Origin: an uncultured Clostridia bacterium
GTDB taxonomy: Bacteria; Bacillota_I; Bacilli_A; RF39; UBA660
Length of the DNA stretch: 37,446 nucleotides
Direction: 5' to 3'
NCBI GenBank assembly: GCA_947643225.1
Contig: CANRVH010000013.1
Span: forward strand, 1 to 37,446
The notes beneath the pieces are model-generated. The model ran no database searches and was not told where the DNA came from. It worked only from the letters and a program-made list of their open reading frames with translations. Both the position numbers and the translations under genes were made by a program. Below, piece after piece: positions 31,460-37,446 of the stretch. Numbering within the stretch: position 1 is the stretch's first letter; the number at the start of each line of letters is the position of its first letter.

Positions 31460-32491
31460 TTATCTAGTCGGAGATTCTAACAGTCTTAGTTTTTTATTTG
31501 TAAAATCAACTTCTATTTTAGAACCTAAAGGTAAGACTCCTATGATATAAGAGTGTCCTATATTTATATTATATAAAATGGGGAGATCTTCACAGTGAAA
31601 TTCTTTTAGAACTTTTTTATATACTTCTTTATACTCTTCATAGTATTTTTCTTCCTGAGGTTTTCCCACTACAATTCCTTTAATCACTTCAAATATTTTC
31701 TGTGCTCCTAAATTTCTTAAATACCTAGTTAAATATTCTGGAGATATTTTTTCTTCGCTTGTTTCAATTAGTAAAATTTTGTCTTTCCAGCCTTTTTCAT
31801 TTGGCCAAATTTCTGTACCAATAATCATTGGAAAAACATCTATACAACCTCCTAATAATTCACCTGTTACTACTCCGTTTCCTTGAAGGGTTTCATATCC
31901 ATGGCTTTCTTTTAATAACCTTTTATTAACCTCCATGTTTTTTATATTCCAAGGTACAAAGTCATCAGTCCAATACTTACTTGATTTTATTTCATATCCT
32001 TTACAATTTGTAAATAAAATTTTTTGAACAGCTTCTTTTGTATAGTCAAACATTTTTACATATTCACCAAATTCGCACATAATGGATGGTCCATAAAAAG
32101 AAATTATTCCTGCTTTATTCATCATAAAATGGTTTACTGTGGAATCGGAGTATCCCAAAAAGATCTTTGGATTATTTTTTATCACTTCATAATCAATATA
32201 TGGTAAGATTCTAATTGTATCATTTCCCCCAATGGCACAAAAAATTCCTTTGATACTTTCATCTTTAAAAGCATCCATTAAATCTTTCGCTCTATCTTCT
32301 GGATGATTATAGATATAATCTATTCCCTTTAAAGCATGTGGCATTGTAATTACTTCTAAACCAAAGTGTGTTTCTAATCTTTCTTTAGCAATATTATATT
32401 TATGGATTAAGTTCTCTTCTCCTAGTAATCCTGATGATAAGCTTACTATAGCAATTTTATCCCCTTTTTTTAACATACTAGGTTTTATCAT
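31460..32491 (-). CDS. S66-family peptidase (LD-carboxypeptidase/MccF-like)
   Basis: The 343-residue cytoplasmic protein has the S66 serine carboxypeptidase layout: LKKGDKIAIVSLSSG at the start, CAIGGNDTIRILPYID, nucleophile Ser115 in FLGYSDSTVNHF, the Glu in LLIETSEEKISPE and the His in NINIGHSYIIGVLPLG. Family members either recycle murein tetrapeptides (LdcA) or detoxify microcin C-type peptide nucleotides (MccF). The longer insert around 165-215 (KYWTDDFVPWNIKN) is more MccF-like. It ends 114 bases before the bacteriocin exporter start but is separated from it by a terminator, so a link to that locus is unproven. Confidence 0.87.
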   Translation of the reverse strand: MIKPSMLKKGDKIAIVSLSSGLLGEENLIHKYNIAKERLETHFGLEVITMPHALKGIDYIYNHPEDRAKDLMDAFKDESIKGIFCAIGGNDTIRILPYIDYEVIKNNPKIFLGYSDSTVNHFMMNKAGIISFYGPSIMCEFGEYVKMFDYTKEAVQKILFTNCKGYEIKSSKYWTDDFVPWNIKNMEVNKRLLKESHGYETLQGNGVVTGELLGGCIDVFPMIIGTEIWPNEKGWKDKILLIETSEEKISPEYLTRYLRNLGAQKIFEVIKGIVVGKPQEEKYYEEYKEVYKKVLKEFHCEDLPILYNINIGHSYIIGVLPLGSKIEVDFTNKKLRLLESPTR

Positions 32492-32635
32492 TATATCAAC
32501 TCCTTAATTATTATTATACACTATAATTTTACTATTTTAATATTTAAGATTTAGAAATTATTAAGTTATATGATCTGATAATGTATTATTCAATTTTTCT
32601 TTTAACTATTATCTTTCTTTTAATCTCATTTAAAT

Positions 32636-32929
32636 TTAAATATCTATATATAGTACTTCCATAACATAAGTTGTCCTTTTATTTGAAGTATGAATATAAT
32701 GAATTATTTCTTGATAATACTTTTTCAAATATTTTTTATTATTTTGATTAAGAAATTTCCTTTGTAGTATTTTATTAATTTTTATTGTTTCTTTGTTTTT
32801 ATTTTCTTTGTCTTATCTGCGATGTAAATAGTCTAGCGAAATTACAATATAATCGTTGCCATTTCTACATTTATTTGACAACGTTAAGTTTTCTTTTGAG
32901 AACTGATCATTTCTGTAATATTGATTATA
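32636..32929 (-). pseudogene. Decayed minus-strand gene
   Basis: No intact gene exists here, but one frame reads YNQYYRNDQFSKENLTLSNK, then NGNDYIVISLDYLHRR, a TAA, and immediately in the same frame DKENKNKETIKINKILQRKF through KRTTYVMEVLYIDI. A protein of roughly 100 residues or more interrupted by a nonsense codon explains this. The start is lost. It is helical, very Asn/Lys-rich and not recognised. It lies in the decayed accessory region with the frameshifted gene at 33011. Confidence 0.5.
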
Positions 32930-32975
32930 TTATCATTTATACATAATATCTCTAAGTTTTTTATCTATAAACACT

Positions 32976-32988
32976 AACTGATGACATT
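32976..32988 (+). repeat. 13-bp word shared with 37353-37365
   Basis: AACTGATGACATT occurs here and at 37353-37365, and the similarity extends weakly beyond it (GGAAAAGTGAAACAACTATTTC against GAGAGAAGTACAACAACTTTC). The second copy lies just outside the IS4-type transposase remnant, so both may be parts of insertion-sequence ends bounding the accessory block. Confidence 0.4.
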
Positions 32989-33010
32989 AGGAAAAGTGAA
33001 ACAACTATTT

Positions 33011-33438
33011 CTAAGCACTCATTCCTCCCAACATTATTCTAAATTTGTCTTGACTATTCCATATATTTAATAGTTTATCAAAATTTTTATCAGGATCTAA
33101 CATTAGTTTTGCTAGCTCATCTAATTCTATATATTCTTTTTCCGATAATTTATTTTTTTATCAATTATGTACTTAGGTAAATGTAAAAATATAATTTCAT
33201 TGTTCGTTAAAGAATGAAAATCATAAAATAAACCACGTGTCGACACCTTTATTCTTATAGTTAACGGATTTGAAGTATAATATATTTCTTTATTTTTAAA
33301 TTCACCTGTTCTTAATTTTAAGTATGCTTCAGCACCAAAAATGAACTTATTATATGAAATATTCAACAAACTGAAATTAATATGATATTCATTTAAACAT
33401 CTTCCTAAAAATACATATCTGCATCTACTAATATCCAT
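33011..33438 (-). pseudogene. Hypothetical gene frameshifted at an A7 tract
   Basis: An ATG at 33438 behind GAGG opens 103 codons (MDISRCRYVFLGRCLNEYHI, later EIIFLHLPKYIIDKK). At an A7 run (T7 at 33153-33159) the frame leaves coding sequence, but a -1 shift continues smoothly as KLSEKEYIELDELAKLMLDP then NFDKLLNIWNSQDKFRIMLG, stopping at 33011. The intact protein would have about 145 residues. The family is not recognised. The second part has the look of a conserved domain end, so loss of frame is probably recent, or a sequencing error. Confidence 0.55.
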
Positions 33439-33766
33439 ATAAAAGCCTCAAGGATTAATGAAGTTAAAATACCCTACCCCCAATAGAGCTTATACCCAAC
33501 ATCTATTTGTAATAATTTTAAATCACTACTATCATAATGAAAAATTTTAATAATTATCTATTTCATATTTTTATAAATGTTTTTATAAAAAAATTTAGTT
33601 ATTGCGTTATAAGCCTTTATTTATAAGCTTACATATAAAAAATTAAACATATTTTACTACTAATTTACTACTTTATAAATATGGATTTGAAAAATATAAA
33701 TGCACATTACTTCAAATGAGCACCAAAATATATTACAATTATATTGAATGAAGTCAAGAAAGCGAG
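33439..33766. other. AT-rich gap holding one direct repeat
   Basis: No gene is seen. The left copy of a 22-bp direct repeat lies at 33653-33674, and TTATAAGC is repeated at about 33607 and 33621. No convincing promoter for the following VOC gene was found. Confidence 0.45.
33653..33674 (+). repeat. Left copy of a 22-bp direct repeat with TTTACTAC motifs
   Basis: This sequence contains two close copies of TTTACTAC and matches 35019-35040 at 20 of 22 positions. The two copies enclose the VOC and AlkD-like genes. Such TTTACTAC pairs recall core ends of tyrosine-integrase elements, but no integrase is present. Confidence 0.55.
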
Positions 33767-34207
33767 ATGTTAATTATGGAATTATGTTGTACTTATATAG
33801 AAACTGATAAATTTAATGAAGTTGTAGATTTTTATGAAAAAGTGTTTCAAATTAAAAGTAATGTTTATACAAAAAATAGATGGGTAGAATTTGATTTTGG
33901 AAATAAACTATCTGTTTATAATCGACAATATGATGTCGAAACAATCAAAGAAAATATGAATAAAAATTATAACCAATCTTTTATAGAAAATTTTAAACAA
34001 AATAAAGAAAAAACGGTAAATAATATTATTACACTTAATTTTTATTCCAATAACTTGAAAAATGATTATGAAAGAATTAAAGCATTAAAAATATGCGAAA
34101 TATCAAATATTATGTATGTTAATATCACTGAACCATATTACTATTTCGATATATATGATCCTGAAGGAAATGTAATAGAAATATGTGGAGATAAGTTTGA
34201 TGAATGA
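33767..34207 (+). CDS. VOC-superfamily (glyoxalase-fold) protein
   Basis: This 146-residue protein has the two-module vicinal-oxygen-chelate fold: an opening strand and helix (TYIETDKFNEVVDFYEKVFQ), VEFDFGNKLSVYNRQ, and a closing YYYFDIYDPEGNVIEICG, whose DPEGN-Glu end is the family hallmark. Members bind a metal and act as antibiotic-resistance proteins, dioxygenases or isomerases; the substrate here is unknown. Start codons at 33767 and 33776 are both possible, with a weak GCGAG site. It overlaps the AlkD-like gene by eight bases, so the two form a cassette. No promoter is clear. Confidence 0.8.
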   Translation: MLIMELCCTYIETDKFNEVVDFYEKVFQIKSNVYTKNRWVEFDFGNKLSVYNRQYDVETIKENMNKNYNQSFIENFKQNKEKTVNNIITLNFYSNNLKNDYERIKALKICEISNIMYVNITEPYYYFDIYDPEGNVIEICGDKFDE

Positions 34208-34835
34208 AATAGAAAAAATTGTTACTAATTTAAATGGATACAAAGAGGTTACTTCTAATGTCAATAGAATTAACAAATTATTGTTAGAAAATAGTATTGA
34301 TATTATAAAATTTTTCGATAATTTGTTAAGTATAGAAAAAGAAGAAACTTTTATTTTAATGACATTAATAATTAAAAAACGAAAGTTGTATGACATAGAA
34401 TATTTCAATTTTTATGAAAATTGGTTATATAGATATGTTGACACTTGGGGAAAATGTGATGCGTATTGTTATCGTGTTATTAATCCAATGATTCAGAAAT
34501 ATCCTGAATTATATACTAATATTATTAATTGGGCTAAATCTGAACTAGTATATGTTCGTCGTACATCACTTGTTTGTTTTATTATTTCAAAAAATGAATT
34601 TGAGGTTAACTATGATATTGATAAAATATTCGTATTATGCAATATGTTAAAAGAAGATAAACATATTCACATTCAAAAAGCATTAGGGTGGGTTTTAAAG
34701 TATTCTTACTTAAGTTATCCAAAAGAAACAATAGAATACTTAAATGATAATGTTACAATTTTGAGTAGAACAACTTTTAGGTATGCATTAGAAAAAATGT
34801 CGAAAGATTTAAAAGATAAAATGATGAAATTATAA
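34200..34835 (+). CDS. AlkD-like HEAT-repeat DNA alkylation repair protein
   Basis: About 211 all-helical residues match the AlkD family of HEAT-repeat DNA glycosylases, which excise bulky or positively charged alkylated bases. Typical is YRYVDTWGKCDAYCYRVINP, followed by LYTNIINWAKSELVYVRRTS and a C-terminal repeat (HIQKALGWVLKYSYLSYP). The Trp/Asp and RR positions expected in the DNA-binding groove are present. The start is ATG 34200, inside the end of the VOC gene, ten bases after GGAG. Pairing with a VOC protein could mean a self-protection cassette against a DNA-alkylating compound; this is inference. Confidence 0.8.
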   Translation: MNEIEKIVTNLNGYKEVTSNVNRINKLLLENSIDIIKFFDNLLSIEKEETFILMTLIIKKRKLYDIEYFNFYENWLYRYVDTWGKCDAYCYRVINPMIQKYPELYTNIINWAKSELVYVRRTSLVCFIISKNEFEVNYDIDKIFVLCNMLKEDKHIHIQKALGWVLKYSYLSYPKETIEYLNDNVTILSRTTFRYALEKMSKDLKDKMMKL

Positions 34836-34868
34836 TTATTAAAAAAATTTGCTACATGCTACGCACTA

Positions 34869-34927
34869 CATAATAAAGGTAATACTATACCTTATTATGG
34901 CGAATACTTTAGTGGCTAACGCCACTA
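34869..34927 (+). repeat. Two adjacent hairpins after the AlkD-like gene
   Basis: The arms 34869-34881 (CATAATAAAGGTA) and 34888-34899 pair with one bulge. Immediately after, TAGTGGC (34910-34916) and GCCACTA (34921-34927) form a perfect stem around TAAC. They precede a third, terminator-like hairpin. The cluster looks like a mobile or regulatory structured element, not a gene. Confidence 0.55.
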
Positions 34928-34951
34928 CTCTCGCTCATAAAACTATACTTT

Positions 34952-34979
34952 AATACTGTGCATTGCATAGTATTTTTTT
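34952..34979 (+). terminator. Terminator of the VOC-AlkD cassette
   Basis: AATACT (34952-34957) pairs with AGTATT (34969-34974), extended by TGCA/TGCA inside with single mismatches, and is followed by a run of seven T. Confidence 0.65.
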
Positions 34980-35018
34980 AATATTTAATATTAATAATAC
35001 AAAACAAGTGCTTAAAAA

Positions 35019-35040
35019 TTTACTACCATTTTACTACTTT
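35019..35040 (+). repeat. Right copy of the 22-bp direct repeat
   Basis: It differs from the copy at 33653-33674 at two of 22 positions. It lies beyond the terminator hairpin, so the interval between the copies is a complete two-gene unit. Confidence 0.55.
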
Positions 35041-35132
35041 TGAAAACAGAAATATAAGAAATTATAAAAATATATATGATTATCTTATAAAAGTAAAAAT
35101 AACACAAACACTTATAAGTAAAGGTTATAACG

Positions 35133-35166
35133 ACATTTAAGAACTTATAGAAAGTTACTTAAATGT
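35133..35166. repeat. 9-bp perfect inverted repeat beside the MATE gene end
   Basis: ACATTTAAG (35133-35141) pairs with 35158-35166 around 16 bases. On the plus strand it is followed by ACTATACTTTTTTTATT. It lies 16 bases past the MATE stop codon, but on the minus strand no T-run follows, so it is a doubtful terminator for that gene. Confidence 0.4.
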
Positions 35167-35181
35167 ACTATACTTTTTTTA

Positions 35182-36444
35182 TTAAAAAATATGTGATTTA
35201 TTAATTTTTTTCTTTAAAATTGAAATTATAATTACATATGTAATTATAAAAGTTAACCAGACCCCATTTATACCCATAAGTTTCGATAATAGATATGCCC
35301 AAACAACCTTAAAAACATTCGCTATTAATGATAATTGAGCATTAAATTTAAACTCCTTCATTCCCTCTATAATACTAGAATACTTATATCTTATTGGCAT
35401 TAATATTGAATACATAATAACTAATGGTAAAAGTTTATATGCAATTTTCCTTGTTTCATTCTCTTTTAACAATACAGGTAATAAAATAATTGAAATAATT
35501 AATATAGTGAATGGAACTAAAACTATTAAAATTTTGATTATTTTGTCGATTATTTGTTTTAAACCCAACATATTTTTTTTATTTTCTTTACCAAGTTCAA
35601 CTCCTACATTTGTAGTTATTCCTATACTAAATCCATAGCAAAAATCATTTGCAAAAGATTCAATTTGATTTAATATAACATGTGCTGCATATTCAAATGT
35701 TCCTAATCTTGATAAAATTATATCTAAAAATAATTTACCACCACGATCAAAAATTCTATCCATTATTCCATGTTTTGCTAAATTAATGATTTCTATAATT
35801 GCGCTTTTACTGTATTTATAATTTATAGAATTTTTTGCAGAAATCATAACTAGTATCATATTTATAATTTCAATAATGACAGTTGCCCAAGCAACTCCAG
35901 CAATTCCATAACCTAATTGAATTGCTAAATAATCTAGTATTATATTTAATAATAAGGATAATATTCTTATATGTAACATTTGTTTAGATTTCCCATTGGT
36001 ACGTTCATGACCAGTTATAATAAAAGTTATTGCAAATGGAATACTTCCTACTAATCTTATATACAAATAAGTTAAGCAAATTGAGTCTACTTTAAATAAA
36101 TTTGGTAAATAAGACCCCAAAAGAATTATTGCCAAAATGCAAATCGTTTGACAAATTATAGTTAAAAATACAGCATTTCCAGTAGAAATACTCATTTTAG
36201 ATAAATTATTTCTACCTATTTCTCTAGCAATAATTACATTATTTGATATTTGAATAGATTTTATAACAAGATTATAAAAAAATATAACTGATGTCATAGC
36301 ACCAACAGCTGCAACAACTTTACTACCCAAACATGATATAGCAAATACATCTACCATAGATATTAACGTAATAATAATATAATCAAATGCTGATGGAATA
36401 GATAATTTTAATTGTTGCTTCATTAACTCTTTTCGTTTCCTCAT
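35182..36444 (-). CDS. MATE-family efflux transporter
   Basis: The 420-residue protein is a multidrug/antimicrobial extrusion (MATE) exporter that uses a Na+ or H+ gradient. About twelve hydrophobic helices are visible. The N-terminal lobe begins LKLSIPSAFDYIIITLISMV and has AAVGAMTSVIFFYNLV; the second lobe has GTFEYAAHVILNQIESFAND and GFSIGITTNVGVELGKENKK, the repeat of the family motif. It starts at ATG 36444, seven bases after GGAG. It stands alone in accessory DNA between the VOC-AlkD cassette and a dead transposase, so it was probably acquired. Confidence 0.9.
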   Translation of the reverse strand: MRKRKELMKQQLKLSIPSAFDYIIITLISMVDVFAISCLGSKVVAAVGAMTSVIFFYNLVIKSIQISNNVIIAREIGRNNLSKMSISTGNAVFLTIICQTICILAIILLGSYLPNLFKVDSICLTYLYIRLVGSIPFAITFIITGHERTNGKSKQMLHIRILSLLLNIILDYLAIQLGYGIAGVAWATVIIEIINMILVMISAKNSINYKYSKSAIIEIINLAKHGIMDRIFDRGGKLFLDIILSRLGTFEYAAHVILNQIESFANDFCYGFSIGITTNVGVELGKENKKNMLGLKQIIDKIIKILIVLVPFTILIISIILLPVLLKENETRKIAYKLLPLVIMYSILMPIRYKYSSIIEGMKEFKFNAQLSLIANVFKVVWAYLLSKLMGINGVWLTFIITYVIIISILKKKINKSHIF

Positions 36445-36539
36445 AAACTAACTCCAATCTTAGTAGAATTAATCAATAAAACCATATTTTATTTAATTAT
36501 ATCATGTTTCAATATTATTATTAATAACTTAAATAAACT

Positions 36540-37271
36540 TCACACATCTTTTGTTTTGATTTTATCTCTTTCTTTTTGATATGCTTTACTATCTAATCGA
36601 ATTAAAAACTTAGTATTATTTTTTATAATCAAAGCATAAACTCTATAGATATATAACCTCTATCCATTATATAGAGTGATTTATAATTTGAAGTTATTTC
36701 TTGATCATGTTCTAAGTGTTTCAATGCACTTTTATTTTCACTTGTTCGATATGGTGATATAAATCCTTCAATTATATATTTATTTAAGACATCATAACTA
36801 GTTGATATGGTTGCTCTTGTAATTGTGTTATCTTTATCTGGAACTTTTGTTCCTACTGTTCCATATACTTTTTTAGATTATTTTGTATTTGGTATTTCAA
36901 AATCACTTCCATCTATTGCTTTTAATAAATATCCCTTATATAATTTTACTTCTTTTCTGTATTCTTGATAAAATAATCTCAAATAATCTGTATTTAAAGT
37001 TTTAAAGACCTCTGGATTTAATTTTAACCTTTGGTCTAATAATGACTGATTGGGTATATTTTCTTCTTCATTAATATCGTTATAAAAATTATTAATTTCC
37101 ATACTTGTAGTTAGTCCTTTCTTATTTAGTATATATTTCATTAGTTTTTTTAACCCCCATTTTTCTTTCTCTTGTAAAACTGGTTTCTTTTAATCTACCT
37201 ATAGTTTTTAATCCTTCCGAATCTATTTTATCCCTTATTAATTCAATTCCTTCTTTATTAAATTTTACCAC
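36540..37271 (-). pseudogene. IS4-type transposase, broken and truncated
   Basis: From a GTG at 37271 behind GGAG the frame reads VVKFNKEGIELIRDKIDSEG to RERKMGVKK. After an A-run shift it continues as MKYILNKKGLTTSMEINNFY to GYLLKAIDGSDFEIPNT, which carries the first Asp of the IS4-family DDE triad. A TAA follows at 36880-36878, the frame goes on with YGTVGTKVPDKDNTITRATI and YIMDRGYISIEF (second Asp), and after another shift reads KNNTKFLIRLDSKAYQKERD to 36540. The C-terminal third with the catalytic Glu is absent. At least two frameshifts and one nonsense codon make it non-functional. Confidence 0.82.
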
Positions 37272-37316
37272 TCATTTTACTCCTTTTATTCTTATCTTTA
37301 TTATCTCATTTTTCCA

Positions 37317-37348
37317 TAATAAAAACTACACATTTTCTTATGTAGTTT
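37317..37348 (-). terminator. Terminator-like hairpin near the window end
   Basis: AAACTACA (37323-37330) pairs with TGTAGTTT (37341-37348). On the minus strand the stem runs into TTTTTATT, suggesting the end of a minus-strand transcript that begins beyond the window. Confidence 0.55.
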
Positions 37349-37352
37349 CTTA

Positions 37353-37365
37353 AACTGATGACATT
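37353..37365 (+). repeat. Second copy of the AACTGATGACATT word
   Basis: It matches 32976-32988 and lies about 80 bases upstream of the transposase remnant start, a position suited to an insertion-sequence end. Confidence 0.4.
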
Positions 37366-37446
37366 GAGAGAGAAGTACAACAACTTTCATCATTCTATTT
37401 TCTATTACAAAAGATCATAATATTGAAGAAATTCATATAAAAAAGG

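Noticed and set aside
33011-33438. Gene considered as an Rpn-type PD-(D/E)XK nuclease because of LPKYI-like sequence
   Set aside because: The catalytic D and ExK motifs and the usual N-terminus of that family are not found.
34103-34408. Minus-strand frame antisense to the VOC and AlkD-like genes
   Set aside because: Both plus-strand genes have recognisable folds and a coupled start; the antisense frame has no ribosome site.
34910-34927. Stem with TAAC loop considered as part of an integron attC site
   Set aside because: The required simple sites and core GTTRRRY at both ends are not present, and no integron integrase is seen.
1-37446. CRISPR arrays, tRNA and rRNA genes
   Set aside because: No regularly spaced repeats, cloverleaf-like sequences with CCA-type ends or rRNA motifs were seen on either strand.

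Overview
This is a very AT-rich, single-contig stretch of a spore-forming, low-GC Bacillota. Gene order and protein character suggest an uncultured Bacilli lineage of the RF39/Erysipelotrichia type; this is inference, because no marker gene such as 16S rRNA is present. UGA is used as a stop (for example by trmD and the VOC gene), so the genetic code is the standard bacterial one and not the mycoplasma code. Sporulation genes (gpr, spoIIP, a YqxA-position protein, sspI) show that the organism makes endospores. Most genes lie on the minus strand.

Layout. Positions 1-1600 hold the decayed edge of a mobile element: a DUF6870-like gene running off the window, a frameshifted KilA-N protein, a truncated regulator, and an IS3 OrfA fragment fused to what looks like a serine-recombinase tail. 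Positions 1694-5358 are an envelope cluster (DUF3592, LemA, DUF2207). Positions 5535-6223 carry an XRE regulator facing an internally deleted MobV/Pre relaxase, the scar of a mobilizable plasmid. At 6591-7485 an unrecognised HExxH protein sits behind tandem Spo0A-type boxes. Positions 7594-13264 are a housekeeping block: signal peptidase I, rplS, a large lipoprotein, and a tight run of an rRNA methyltransferase, rimM, trmD and a small hypothetical gene. Positions 13261-19225 form the sporulation/ribosome neighbourhood: a YgjP-type metallopeptidase, a membrane-anchored protein, sspI, spoIIP, gpr, rpsT and a transglutaminase-fold protein. Positions 19261-28423 contain miaA-mutL, a pilin-like surface protein, uvrC, a decayed plus-strand gene, yqeY, a hybrid histidine kinase and rpsU.

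The most interesting system is at 28582-31346. A peptidase-containing ABC exporter (C39 family) is followed, with overlapping reading frames, by a 131-residue single-pass membrane protein and then by a 49-codon gene for a double-glycine-leader peptide. This is a compact bacteriocin-type locus. Directly behind it is a second double-glycine leader and core of 41 residues, read in another frame; its expected ATGA start/stop overlap has become ATAA, so it lacks a normal start codon. An S66-family (LD-carboxypeptidase/MccF-like) gene lies just upstream of the exporter.

Positions 32500-37446 are again accessory DNA: two decayed genes, a two-gene cassette (VOC-fold protein and AlkD-like HEAT protein) between imperfect 22-bp direct repeats with a run of hairpins, a MATE exporter and an IS4-type transposase pseudogene. 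Three genes in the flanks are disrupted at or near A-runs, two of them exactly at A7 tracts; decay, phase variation and sequencing error cannot be separated from the sequence alone. I saw no tRNA, rRNA or CRISPR array.
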